A DNA stretch of 59,642 nucleotides from Terriglobia bacterium (GTDB taxonomy: Bacteria; Acidobacteriota; Terriglobia; Bryobacterales; Bryobacteraceae): contig JAIQFI010000040.1 of NCBI GenBank assembly GCA_020073345.1, positions 1-59,642 on the forward strand, read 5' to 3'. A program made the position numbers and the translations under genes. Positions 18,174-26,384 of the stretch are shown one piece after another. How positions within the stretch are numbered: the first letter of the stretch is position 1; each line of letters opens with the position of its first letter. The notes beneath the pieces are model-generated. The model made no database searches, was not told the origin of the DNA, and worked only from the letters and a program-made list of their open reading frames with translations.

Positions 18174-19265
18174 GTGAATTCATTCAACACAAAAGACAGC
18201 TGTGCGGCAAAGACAGTAAGTCAGCAGCAGTCGGAGGAGACCGTCGCCGCGGGGCGCGAGACGGGACTGATACCAATTCTATCCGTCGCGCCCCACGCGA
18301 GGGCCTCGGCCGCTCGGGGGAACCGCTGGGGCGTGATTTTGGCGGGTGGAGACGGAACACGCCTCCAGCGGCTGACACGGCTTATTTGTGGCGATGACCG
18401 CCCGAAACAGTTCTGTCCTTTGGTTGGCAACGATACCTTGCTGGAGCAGACGCGAAAAAGAGCGGAACGAAAAATCCCCTGGGAACAGATCTTGTTTCCG
18501 CTAACGAGGAGCCATCGCGCCTTCTATCTTCAAGAGCTGGGGATCCGCCCGTCGCAGAGAATTGTACAGCCGGCGAACAAAGGTACCGCACCGCCGATAC
18601 TGTACAGCCTCCTGAGCATCGAACAGAATGACAAGGACGCCATCGTGGCGATCCTGCCATGTGACCACCACTATTCCGACGAGCAAATATTCACGGCTGC
18701 TTTGGACACCGCCTTTGATATCGCTGCGCGGCGTACCAGTTCGGTGGTGCTACTGGGAGCTCCTCCGCAGGGCCCGGAAGTCGAATATGGTTGGATCGAG
18801 CTCGGGCCATCCGCGGGCGGCGCCTCGTTCCACGTCCGAGGGTTCTGCGAGAAGCCGGCCGTCCACGTAGCCCGGGGACTGCTCGAGCGAGGATCTCTCT
18901 GGAACACGTTCGTGATGGTGGGGCATGTGCGCAGCTTTCTTGAAATGGTGAACGCGGCTCTCACGGGCTTGGTGGAGGCGTTCCGCAAGAGTTCGGTGTG
19001 GGCCGGCGGGGAGGTGCACATCGAGGACTCGCTCTACGAGCGTATCCATTCTGTCGACTTTTCGCGGGAAGTCTTGGCGGTTCAAACCAGGCGACTGGTC
19101 GCTCTACGGCTTGGCCGTACTGGCTGGAGCGATCTGGGGCATCCGGAGCGTGTAATTGCCGTATTGCAGGCCACCGGCTTAGAGCCTTGGTGGATAAAGG
19201 AGTGGCACGCGCCGAGGCGCCCTCAGGCTGTTGCGGCTCGACTGACAAATCCCGCTGTGGCGTAA
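18174..19265 (+). CDS. Mannose-1-phosphate guanylyltransferase-like nucleotidyltransferase
   Basis: A protein of 363 residues of the ManC/GMP family, which makes GDP-mannose from mannose-1-phosphate and GTP for polysaccharides. The signature LAGGDGTRLQRLTRL (about 56-70) and catalytic Lys78 in DDRPKQF are present, followed by ILPCDHHYSD and FCEKPAVHVA with the expected spacing. The start is GTG 18174 with GGAAGG upstream. An N-terminal extension of about 50 residues is not typical and may be cleaved, disordered or wrongly included. The C-terminal cupin isomerase of bifunctional ManC is absent. No other sugar genes lie near it, so the product's destination (exopolysaccharide, trehalose-like osmolyte, O-antigen) is open. 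Confidence 0.85.
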   Translation: MNSFNTKDSCAAKTVSQQQSEETVAAGRETGLIPILSVAPHARASAARGNRWGVILAGGDGTRLQRLTRLICGDDRPKQFCPLVGNDTLLEQTRKRAERKIPWEQILFPLTRSHRAFYLQELGIRPSQRIVQPANKGTAPPILYSLLSIEQNDKDAIVAILPCDHHYSDEQIFTAALDTAFDIAARRTSSVVLLGAPPQGPEVEYGWIELGPSAGGASFHVRGFCEKPAVHVARGLLERGSLWNTFVMVGHVRSFLEMVNAALTGLVEAFRKSSVWAGGEVHIEDSLYERIHSVDFSREVLAVQTRRLVALRLGRTGWSDLGHPERVIAVLQATGLEPWWIKEWHAPRRPQAVAARLTNPAVA

Positions 19266-19355
19266 ATACGCGCCGGGGAACGAACCGTCCGCCCGTAGAC
19301 GGACCCGTCGAGAGAGGGGTCCATTGGGCAGCATGATACGCTGGACAACATCATC

Positions 19356-20525
19356 ATGCCGCGGCGGATTCAGAGGCCGACTAGCGATGCCGAACGTCGT
19401 CTAGGAGAACTCCTTGAGAGTGCTCCTGATGCGATCCTTGAACTCGACGACGAGGGCCGCATTGTACTTCTGAACCGCATGGGTGAGCAAATATTCGGCT
19501 ACACGCGCGAGGAATTGCTTGGGCAAACGGTGGAGATATTGGTGCCTGAAGCGCTCCGCCAGGCGCACAAGCGGCATCGTACGAACTACCTAAACCATCC
19601 CGTGATCCGTCCGATGGGCATCGGCCTCAAACTAGAGGCACGCCGCAAGGACGGCTCGCACTTCCCCGTCGAGATCAGCCTCAGTCCGGTGAAATCCGGC
19701 GCCGGATTCCATGTCACTGCCATCGTTCGCGACATCACGGGGCGCAGACAAATGGAGGACCAACTCCGTGTGATGCAGGAGAAATATGTCCATGAATTGG
19801 AACTGCGTCATCGGGAAGCCGAGCAAGCCAGTCAACTCAAGACCGAGTTCCTGGCGAACATAAGCCATGAGTTGCGTTCACCGCTCCACACCGTCATCGG
19901 GTTTGCTGAGTTATTGGCGGAGGAGATCGAAGGAACACTGAACGAGAAGCAAAAGCGCTTCATCAGCCATATTCACAGTGATTCACTGCATCTGCTCGAG
20001 CTCATCAACGACCTTCTCGACTTGACCAAAATCGAAGCTGGCCGCCTTGAGTTGCGGCATGAGGCGTTCAACATAGATCCAGTTATAGAGGAGGTGCTTT
20101 CTTCTGTTCGATCGCGCGCAACGGCGAAGTCGGTGGATATTCGAACCGACCTCGCGATCCCCACGCCGGTTTTCGCGGATCAAATGCGCTTCAGACAAGT
20201 GCTGCACAACCTGCTAACTAACGCGATCAAGTTCACCCCAGACGGCGGCAAGATCTGGGTCGAAGCAGCGCCTCGCGACAGCTTCGCCGAGATATCGATA
20301 TCGGACACAGGAATTGGAATCCCGGAAGAGCAGCACCAAGCGGTCTTTGACAAGTTCTATCAAGTGCGCTTCGCTACTAAAGGCGGATCCGAAGGCACCG
20401 GACTAGGTCTTGCCATCACGAAAGGACTCGTGGAGCAGCACGGCGGAAGGATCTGGCTTAAAAGCGAACTAGGAATCGGAAGTCGCTTCACATTCACGAT
20501 TCCGCTCGAGCAATCGCAACTATAA
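19356..20525 (+). CDS. Orphan PAS-domain sensor histidine kinase
   Basis: A soluble kinase of 389 residues: PAS (about 12-130), a short coiled coil (135-160), a HisKA domain with His171 in NISHELRSPLHTV, and an ATPase domain with Asn285/Asn289, DTGIGIP (317-323) and GTGLGL (347-352). It has no receiver and no regulator gene beside it. Its PAS domain is closely related to PAS2 of the kinase at 14278 (shared RPMGxGLxLxARRKDGSxFPVxISLS pattern), so both may sense the same signal even though their output domains belong to different kinase classes. The ATG at 19356 lacks a clear ribosome-binding site. Confidence 0.93.
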   Translation: MPRRIQRPTSDAERRLGELLESAPDAILELDDEGRIVLLNRMGEQIFGYTREELLGQTVEILVPEALRQAHKRHRTNYLNHPVIRPMGIGLKLEARRKDGSHFPVEISLSPVKSGAGFHVTAIVRDITGRRQMEDQLRVMQEKYVHELELRHREAEQASQLKTEFLANISHELRSPLHTVIGFAELLAEEIEGTLNEKQKRFISHIHSDSLHLLELINDLLDLTKIEAGRLELRHEAFNIDPVIEEVLSSVRSRATAKSVDIRTDLAIPTPVFADQMRFRQVLHNLLTNAIKFTPDGGKIWVEAAPRDSFAEISISDTGIGIPEEQHQAVFDKFYQVRFATKGGSEGTGLGLAITKGLVEQHGGRIWLKSELGIGSRFTFTIPLEQSQL

Positions 20526-20722
20526 TGATGGTGAATGCCGCCGGCTTTGAGTTGAACAGAACATTGAATGGCATAGACCGCTTCTTCTTGTGAAAGGTGC
20601 TCGAAGAGTTCGTGAGACCCTGCCTGCTGCTGGCTCGCCCGAGGCCATCAACGCGCCTAAGCTGAAACTAGAACATATCTTCACTGCGCGACATTGCTCC
20701 GCAGTGGCGGAGCAGAAGGCCA

Positions 20723-21232
20723 ATGAATACTTTCACCGACCGCGATCCGGCCGAGAAGGGCGCGTTCAATCGCCTCTTTTACCGGAATCGCCGCCCGACA
20801 TGGCTTGGCCACTCAGTCAGCCAATTCTTCTGCTGGTGGGCGCGAGTTGGACTGCCGCCGCGGAACTGGGTGGCTCTTCAAGTCCGCGATCGCGTATCCG
20901 GCCGCGTGCGCGCTGATGCCGTAGTCATTCCAACCGTGGACGGAGAACGCTATGTCGTCTCCATGTTCGGGGCAGTTTCTGATTGGGTGCAGAACCTTGA
21001 GGCAGCACACGGTGATGCCATTATTTCTCAAGGAGCATCTGTTCGCGTGCATCTCGCGCTGGTGCCCCCGGAGCAGCGCGCACCGATTCTTCGAGAATAC
21101 GTGCGTGTGGCGTCGAGTGGCCGTAAACACTTTCCTCTATCCATAGCGGCACCCTTGGCTGATTTCGGGGCGATCGCCGAACAGTACCCGGTATACCGGA
21201 TCGAGGTACCTGCTGCGAGAGTCGCCTTGTAG
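20723..21232 (+). CDS. Deazaflavin-dependent nitroreductase/quinone reductase family protein
   Basis: A protein of 169 residues with the split-barrel pattern of the Ddn/DUF385 family: WVALQVRDRVSGRVRADAVVIPT, then ERYVVSMFGAVSDWVQNLEAAHGDA and a terminal PVYRIEV strand. Family members bind F420 or, in some branches, haem or flavin, and reduce quinones or nitro compounds. The N-terminal region of about 45 residues is aromatic and basic and may contact membrane. Ribosome-binding signal before ATG 20723 is weak. Whether this organism makes F420 cannot be seen here, but an F420-reductase-like gene lies at 55742. It is the last intact island gene before the mobile element. Confidence 0.75.
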   Translation: MNTFTDRDPAEKGAFNRLFYRNRRPTWLGHSVSQFFCWWARVGLPPRNWVALQVRDRVSGRVRADAVVIPTVDGERYVVSMFGAVSDWVQNLEAAHGDAIISQGASVRVHLALVPPEQRAPILREYVRVASSGRKHFPLSIAAPLADFGAIAEQYPVYRIEVPAARVAL

Positions 21233-21518
21233 CATCCGGCGTCGGCCACTCGGAACTTTTCTCTGGACGGGTCGTAGAAAGTCGGTCGGATTAGGAACGA
21301 TATGTCGGCCTCGCTTCTGCGACGCCGGTGGTCAGCGGAGCAGGTCGTGGCATGGCTGAACACTTCGCAAGCTCACAATCCTTGCTGAACGCATCGAAAA
21401 GGTCTCGTTGACGACCAAGCGAGGACCGTTCGTCGAGTCTGCAGATTTCTGCCGGCACAAAGGTTTCTTCTACCATCGTTCTTGCGACTAAAGGGATCGA
21501 TAACAGGCATTGAACTAA

Positions 21519-21531
21519 GCCGCTTCGCGGC
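21519..21531. repeat. Hairpin upstream of the recombinase gene, possible IS end
   Basis: GCCGC at 21519-21523 and GCGGC at 21527-21531 form a 5-bp stem with a 3-base loop, 52 bases before the recombinase start. IS91-group elements carry small hairpins at their origin and terminus. Whether this marks the true end is a guess. Confidence 0.35.
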
Positions 21532-21582
21532 GGAACGGTAAGCGGGACGTTTTGTCTATCGTGGATCGCGGAAGGAGATTCC

Positions 21583-22437
21583 GTGACCCAACTTCGCAAG
21601 CGAATGCAGGAGGAGTTGCAGCGACGCAACTACTCCGAATCCACTACCATCTGCTACCTGCGGCAGATCACCGAGTTCGCCAAACACTTCAGACGCAGCC
21701 CCGCGCAACTGGGACCTGAGGAGATCAAACAGTTTCAGTTGTACCTGGTCCAGGAGAAGAAGGTGTCCTGGGCGACGTACATACAAACAACGGCAGCGCT
21801 GCGATTTCTGTATGTGAAGACTCTCGGCCGAGCGTTCATGGCCGAGAAGATCCCGTATCCCAAACGACCCAAGCGCCTGCCGACGGTGTTGAGCCAAGAG
21901 GAGATCACTCGGCTGCTCGATTCCACGCGAACGCTCAAACATCGCGCGCTTTTGATGGTGCTGTACGGTGCGGGCTTGCGGGTGTCGGAGGCTTGCCGCC
22001 TCACCGTTGACGATATCGACAGCAGCCGGATGGTTATTCACGTCCGTCAAGCCAAGGGGAACAAGGATCGGGATGTCATGCTTTCACCGGTCCTGCTGGA
22101 GACGCTCCGGCGGTATTGGAAAGCTAGCCGACCCAAGCCGTGGATATTTCCGGGTTATGGCCCTGACAAGCCGATGACGACGAAGTCGGTCTTCCTCATG
22201 GTCCGCAGCATCGCGTCCAGAGCCAAGATCACCAAGACCGTTTCCCCACACACGCTGCGCCACAGCTTCGCGACGCACCTGTTGGAATCCGGCACGGATC
22301 TCAGAACGATCCAACTCTTGCTCGGCCATGCGGACGTGCGAACCACCATCATCTACCTGCAAGTCTCGCAGCAACACATCCGGAAGATCGTTAGCCCGCT
22401 GGACCAGCTACCCGGTCACGCTCAGACTAGGCCGTGA
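21583..22437 (+). CDS. Tyrosine recombinase (integrase) of the IS91 element
   Basis: A protein of 284 residues with an N-terminal SAM-like core-binding domain (about 1-85) and a catalytic domain holding the full set: Arg133 (GAGLRVSEAC), a Lys near 158-161, His223 and Arg226 (HTLRHSFATHLLE), His249 (LLGHADVRTT) and nucleophile Tyr258. It resembles XerC/XerD-like recombinases carried by transposons. The GTG at 21583 has GAAGGAG upstream. Its TGA overlaps the GTG of the transposase (GTGA at 22434-22437), so the two are translationally coupled. Its role in the element is uncertain; resolution of cointegrates or circles is plausible. Confidence 0.93.
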   Translation: MTQLRKRMQEELQRRNYSESTTICYLRQITEFAKHFRRSPAQLGPEEIKQFQLYLVQEKKVSWATYIQTTAALRFLYVKTLGRAFMAEKIPYPKRPKRLPTVLSQEEITRLLDSTRTLKHRALLMVLYGAGLRVSEACRLTVDDIDSSRMVIHVRQAKGNKDRDVMLSPVLLETLRRYWKASRPKPWIFPGYGPDKPMTTKSVFLMVRSIASRAKITKTVSPHTLRHSFATHLLESGTDLRTIQLLLGHADVRTTIIYLQVSQQHIRKIVSPLDQLPGHAQTRP

Positions 22438-23609
22438 GCAAGCGGCCACCCTACGAGGTGGCCGATGTCGTTCGCAACCACAGCCACGAGTTTGTCGAAC
22501 AGTATGGCCATCTGCTGGACTCCGAACATTTGCGAGTCCTGCATGCGATTGAAAACTGCCGGACGGCCATTCTCGGCGGCAATCTGAACGCCTGCGACCG
22601 TTGCGGACATCGAGTCAACTCCTATAACTCCTGCCGGAACCGGCATTGCCCCAAGTGCCAAGGCGCGGCGCGCCAGAAGTGGCTCGCTAACCGTACGGCC
22701 GAACTGCTGCCCGTTCCCTACTTCCACGTGGTATTCACTCTGCCGCATCTGCTGGCACCGTTAGCGCTGCAAAACAAACAAGTCCTCTACGGCATTCTGT
22801 TCCGGGCTGTTTCGGAAACCTTGCTGGAAGTCGCCGCCGACCCCAAGCACCTCGGGGCCGAAATCGGCTTCCTGACCGTGCTTCATACCTGGGGCCAGAA
22901 CCTTTCGCACCATCCACATATTCACTGCGTGGTCCCCGGAGGCGGCATGTCATCGGACCGCTCACGATGGGTCGGCTCCGGCGACCGCTTCCTGCTCCCC
23001 ATCGTAGTGTTGAGCCGCCTCTTTCGCGGAAAGTTTCTGGCCTTTCTGCGTAAAGCAGTTCGACAAGGCAAACTTCAGTTCCACGGCGTTCTCGCCGACC
23101 TCGCTACGCGTCGCGGTTTTGGCCGCCTGCTCAAGAAGGCCTACGGCTGCGAGTGGGTGGTCTATACAAAACCTCCGTTCGGCGGCCCGGAACACGTTAT
23201 CCGCTACTTGGCCCGCTACACCCACCGTGTGGCCATCTCCAATCACCGCATCGTTTCCATCGCGGATGGTCAGGTGACCTTCTTATGGAAGGATTACGCG
23301 CATGGAAACAAGCAAAAGAAGATGACTGTCGCGGCGCCCGAGTTCCTGCGGCGATTCTTCCAACACGTACTGCCCAAGGGTTTCGTGCGCATCCGCCACT
23401 TCGGATTCCTGGCCAACGGTCAACGGAAAGTATTTCTGGAAACATGCCGCAGACTGTTGTGTGTGCCACTCGCTCTGACGGTCGCTGAAACCGGCACCGG
23501 TGCCGACGCTGAGTTACCGCTTTGTCCGGCTTGCCGCCTTGGCCGACTGCACGTCGTTGAACGAATTCCGTCCCGGCTTAGCAGCTTCTTTCGGATCAAC
23601 TCTTCCTGA
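22434..23609 (+). CDS. IS91-family transposase
   Basis: A protein of 391 residues. The N-terminal zinc-binding region has Cys54, Cys57, Cys67, Cys72 and Cys75 (CDRCGHRVNSYNSCRNRHCP). The HUH motif follows as HHPHIHCVVPGGG (His162 and His164), and the tyrosine region as YLARYTHRVAIS (Tyr258 and Tyr262), which attacks single-stranded DNA. This is the Rep-like transposase of rolling-circle elements (IS91, IS801, ISCR). Length is full and no frameshift is seen. The GTG start overlaps the integrase stop. Confidence 0.95.
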   Translation: MSKRPPYEVADVVRNHSHEFVEQYGHLLDSEHLRVLHAIENCRTAILGGNLNACDRCGHRVNSYNSCRNRHCPKCQGAARQKWLANRTAELLPVPYFHVVFTLPHLLAPLALQNKQVLYGILFRAVSETLLEVAADPKHLGAEIGFLTVLHTWGQNLSHHPHIHCVVPGGGMSSDRSRWVGSGDRFLLPIVVLSRLFRGKFLAFLRKAVRQGKLQFHGVLADLATRRGFGRLLKKAYGCEWVVYTKPPFGGPEHVIRYLARYTHRVAISNHRIVSIADGQVTFLWKDYAHGNKQKKMTVAAPEFLRRFFQHVLPKGFVRIRHFGFLANGQRKVFLETCRRLLCVPLALTVAETGTGADAELPLCPACRLGRLHVVERIPSRLSSFFRINSS

Positions 23610-23871
23610 TGACGCGAAACCGCAGCCGGCAAACTCGACGCTCCATCGCTGCGATCACGTGGATCGCTATACCATCGCTGCGCCCGAACGCACGACAAAA
23701 CTGCCCCGTCAACACCAGTTCCTCCGTTACATCTCGGTCGCGGGTCGCACAGACCGCCTCACGCCCTCCCCGCCACCCTTTCCATCCATGCTTCCTCTCC
23801 AGTCCACACCGCCTAAATCGGATTCAAAACGCATAGCCTGCTTCGGCTCAGTTCAATGCCGCCTTATCTGA

Positions 23872-23927
23872 AGTGCTCGGGCACGGCCTACCCGTCTTCG
23901 CCCCAGTATTCCCGCCGCCCGAGCACT
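23872..23927. repeat. 11-bp inverted repeat downstream of the transposase
   Basis: AGTGCTCGGGC at 23872-23882 and GCCCGAGCACT at 23917-23927 are perfect reverse complements separated by 34 bases. It lies 260 bases after the transposase stop and may belong to the element's right side, or be a chance leftover of host DNA. No T-run follows, so it is not a standard terminator. Confidence 0.6.
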
Positions 23928-23954
23928 CCAGATCAAAGCTACCGGATTAACGGA

Positions 23955-23993
23955 AGCGGATCGGACTTGCCAGGAAGACAGCTTCCGTCCGCT
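23955..23993. repeat. Nested inverted repeats, possible IS91 right end
   Basis: An outer pair, AGCGGA (23955-23960) with TCCGCT (23988-23993), encloses a tight hairpin, GGAAG (23973-23977) with CTTCC (23982-23986). Subterminal hairpins of this sort are usual at IS91 ends. The region from the transposase stop to here (about 345 bases) has no credible gene. Confidence 0.4.
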
Positions 23994-23999
23994 CACTTG

Positions 24000-24278
24000 C
24001 TAAATCCGCGTGATCTTCGATCCTACGTATTGCCTAACAGAGTGGCTCGACTGCGACTGCCGACGAGGCAGCGCCCTGTATATTCCGCGCAGGGACCGCG
24101 ATCTGCTGGTTTCAAAAATAATCGATGGCGCAGGACGCGGCTTCTCGGTTGTGGGTAAGGCGTGCACCAGACTGACGTTCGCGGAAAAACGCTGCGCTAT
24201 CTCCTGGAGGTAGGGCACAACGGCTTCGCATGGTGCTGAGTAATCCACGAGAAATAGTACCTTTCGAAAAGGGAACAT
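24000..24278 (-). pseudogene. Universal stress protein (UspA) N-terminal fragment
   Basis: The first 45 residues (MFPFRKVLFLVDYSAPCEAVVPYLQEIAQRF and SANVSLVHALP) are a clear UspA start: first beta strand, the VDYS position where family members have the nucleotide-facing Asp, then helix 1 and strand 2. After about residue 55 the similarity is lost in arginine/serine-rich sequence, and the frame stops at 24000, so about two thirds of a usual 140-300 residue Usp is missing. It lies right beside the IS91 element, which probably removed the rest. Not expected to be functional. Confidence 0.7.
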
Positions 24279-24505
24279 AAGTCTATCCGCGTAGCACGCG
24301 CGGCATTATCGTATACGTTCTGAACGCTACGTCGAATCGCCGACGCATTCACATATTTCTGCGAAACCGCGTCAATCTGCATCCAGCTCCGCGGCAACTT
24401 TCGTGAACAACCGATAATACGTCTTTTCGGGCACCTATCTTTTCGAACGCTGATTCTGGACACTTGTCCGAGTAGCCGACGTATCAGGTAAACTCTGGCG
24501 CTGGT

Positions 24506-25309
24506 TCATCGATTAGATTTCAAGGCTAGCGCTTCGCGAGTCTGCTGGAGTGACCTCATGAGCAAGTTCCTCGATAACCGCTTCACCACTGGCTCAACCG
24601 CCCACCGGAGCATTGGAGGAATCTGTCGGCTCAAACCGATATTCTCCTGTTCGATATACACGCCGTTATCCCGTTGCTCGTATCTCGTAACGCTGTAGGT
24701 GCGCCACAGGTAGCCGTTTCCATCGTCGGGAGGCATCTTGCGCTGGTCGGACCTGCCGTACTGTTCAAACTCCTGTATCCGAGAACTTCGGGCAATGGAG
24801 TACCACCGTGTCGCGTCTACCCGAAAATAGTGGGCCTTGTATTCTGCTTCAAGAGCAGCAGTTACCCAGAGCACCATGCGCACATATAGAATCGTGAAAC
24901 GGTCCTCGTTCCCATCCCTGCTGAGAAGATTTGCCCGGGCAACCGTAGGTCCATACAACCTCGGATAAGAGTCGTAATCGCGCGCGACGGCAAAGACTTC
25001 GGACAATGTCACATCCGGGACGAAAACAGTGCCAATCCAGTCGTGGATCAGTCCACCCGGGACAACCTGTGCACTCTCTATCTTGACCTGCGAAACGACC
25101 ACCTCGCCATGCTGAACTCGTCGGACTCTGCTCAGATTTTCGTCGGCCCACAGAAATGGTTTCTGTCCGGCGGTCGCCGAGTTAACGCGCGCATCAACTG
25201 CCCCAATATACTGATCCCAGGCCGCCAGAGTATGTGCTCCTAGCTCGGCTGAACTTGAGATTGCCGGCGTGCATAAAATCAGAGCTGCCAACGCAGGCGG
25301 GAATTTCAC
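24506..25309 (-). CDS. Secreted START/SRPBCC-like hypothetical protein, acidobacterial family
   Basis: A protein of about 267 residues. GTG 25309 gives a good signal peptide (VKFPPALAALILCTPAISSSAEL); the frame is open upstream to 25375 but that part is not signal-like. The mature part has HTLAAWDQYIGAVDARV, then VPGGLIHDWIGTVFVPDVTLSEVFAVARDYDSYPRLYGPTV, typical of the lipid-binding START-like family seen repeatedly in Acidobacteria, and ends with RLSRNLLMRSLQQTREAL. Function is unknown; an exported lipid- or hydrophobe-binding role is inferred from the fold. It is the only intact gene in a decayed stretch. Confidence 0.7.
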   Translation of the reverse strand: MKFPPALAALILCTPAISSSAELGAHTLAAWDQYIGAVDARVNSATAGQKPFLWADENLSRVRRVQHGEVVVSQVKIESAQVVPGGLIHDWIGTVFVPDVTLSEVFAVARDYDSYPRLYGPTVARANLLSRDGNEDRFTILYVRMVLWVTAALEAEYKAHYFRVDATRWYSIARSSRIQEFEQYGRSDQRKMPPDDGNGYLWRTYSVTRYEQRDNGVYIEQENIGLSRQIPPMLRWAVEPVVKRLSRNLLMRSLQQTREALALKSNR

Positions 25310-25437
25310 CTGAGGATCACTCGTGACGCAGTAATGATACTGCGCTTTTGGGCCTTCGATGTATTCCTCGACCAAAGGGTCGGAAGAGATATCCCCATTG
25401 CGATTGCGACGAGGACTCGAATTGGCAGGTTGGCCAT
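25306..25437 (-). CDS. Small ORF overlapping the START-like gene (uncertain)
   Basis: A 43-codon frame starts at ATG 25437 with GAGG 8 nt before it and encodes MANLPIRVLVAIAMGISLPTL, a signal-peptide-like start, then a basic tail. Its TGA overlaps the GTG of the next gene (GTGA at 25306-25309). It could be a coupled leader peptide or the broken start of a longer ancestral gene. No homologue is known to me. Confidence 0.3.
   Translation of the reverse strand: MANLPIRVLVAIAMGISLPTLWSRNTSKAQKRSIITASRVILR
25327..25344. promoter_or_regulatory. Perfect 7-bp dyad before the START-like gene
   Basis: CGCAGTA (25327-25333) and TACTGCG (25338-25344) are perfect complements around a 4-base loop, 18 bases upstream of the preferred GTG. 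On the plus strand CTTTTG follows, so a weak terminator for plus-strand transcripts is also possible. An operator or attenuator-like hairpin in the leader is the alternative. Confidence 0.45.
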
Positions 25438-25579
25438 AAGCGCCTCACCCTTTAGCTATGCACGGTTCGTGCCGAAGCCAAGACTGGGCAGACTTGGCCG
25501 TCCGCGTTCATTTGGTGACAATTGCGCGAGACCGCTCGGAGCAATTGCGTCCTTTGCCCCACACTGTTAGCGGCCCGGA

Positions 25580-25740
25580 AACTGCAGAGCCTTCCTTTAG
25601 GTAGTTAGACGGATGCAGAATCGCTTCCTCCCCCTGATTCAGGCCTCGAAGGATCTCGGTCTCAAGTGCGTTCCTGTGTCCCACTTCAACGGACTTCCTG
25701 GTCGCTCGCCCGCCCGTTTTCGACGACGAAAACCCTCCTG
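25580..25740 (-). pseudogene. RND efflux periplasmic adaptor (HlyD family), C-terminal fragment
   Basis: In one frame the sequence reads RRVFVVENGRAS; one base further it continues ATRKSVEVGHRNALETEILRGL, then NQGEEAILHPSNYLKEGSAV. Together this is the last beta-barrel and membrane-proximal end of an AcrA/HlyD-type adaptor, with a frameshift in the middle. Upstream sequence no longer resembles the family, so most of the gene is gone. It is a relic of an efflux operon. Confidence 0.65.
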
Positions 25741-26204
25741 TGATGCGCAAGAAGTTCGTGTGGCTCCTAAGCACTAGTCGTAACTTTCGGGGCGTAGATC
25801 TTGGGCGTTCATGCGCCTCTTGGTTGATTGGTTGAAGGCATCCCGTCATTTGAACTGCACGCCTGTGCTCTGCAATAATTCGATTCCGGTTTACCATGCA
25901 GCCTCTATTCCGGGCTATGTTCGCGGTGCAGTCCAGCTTGCGGACTCCATCCCATTTATTTACCGTTCGGCTTGCCGTTCAGCCTACCGTGAGGAACTTA
26001 GATTCAGGCGTTTCCGATACCGCTGAGAAGCGGCCCTCGCGCGTTCGAATGCCCCGCCCCGACAAACCAACGTGATTGGCTGCTGATTCGCTTCGATCAG
26101 TGAGTGCCGGTCTGCCGTCTCGGTGTTCTGTTTGCCTAGGCGATATCAGCCAGGATTTGTGTGTACGATGTGTGCGCGCGTCAAGGCACAGGTGAATCGT
26201 TGCG
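25741..26204. other. Decayed region without recognisable genes
   Basis: About 460 bases between the adaptor relic and the toxin-antitoxin relic. Only short frames in all directions, none with a ribosome-binding site or recognisable product. No tRNA, strong dyad or promoter pair was seen. Confidence 0.5.
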
Positions 26205-26384
26205 TTAGTGAACGGAACGTTTTAGGACGGATGTACACGTGGCCGCGTCAGTAGTTACGCTTTCGCCGTGCTCTGCCGCGTAGGAGTCCCGCACCGTGTA
26301 AACCTCTTGGAGCACTTCGTCTTCCCACGGTTTCTGCTCAGGTAAGCTCTTCCGGCGTACGGATTGTCGTTTTGGTGTAGCCAT
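26205..26384 (-). pseudogene. Antitoxin-like remnant downstream of the PIN fragment
   Basis: A frame of 59 codons contains KPWEDEVLQEVYTVRDSYAAEHG, which matches the start of small proteins usually written WEDPIVEEVRxIRExxAAExG that accompany PIN-type toxins. Upstream residues overlap the PIN coding frame and are probably not natural, and the tail after AEHGES is random-looking. No proper start codon remains for the conserved part. Read as the decayed partner of the adjacent PIN gene. Confidence 0.5.

Larger units (their letters stand above)
21519..23993 (+). mobile_element. IS91-family element with coupled tyrosine recombinase
   Basis: The element holds two overlapping genes: a tyrosine recombinase and an HUH-type IS91 transposase. 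This two-gene layout is known from one branch of the IS91 family, which moves by rolling-circle transposition and leaves no target duplication. Ends are approximate: on the left I use the hairpin at 21519, on the right the nested inverted repeats up to 23993. Both genes look intact, so the element may be active. Decayed genes follow it (UspA, RND adaptor and PIN fragments), in keeping with repeated insertion and deletion here. Confidence 0.8.

Noticed and set aside
23500-23871. 123-codon frame overlapping and following the transposase end
   Set aside because: Proline/serine-rich and out of frame with the transposase; most likely noncoding IS end.
21233-24000. Possible target-site duplication around the IS element
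   Set aside because: I found no convincing direct repeat at the borders; IS91-type elements are not expected to make one.
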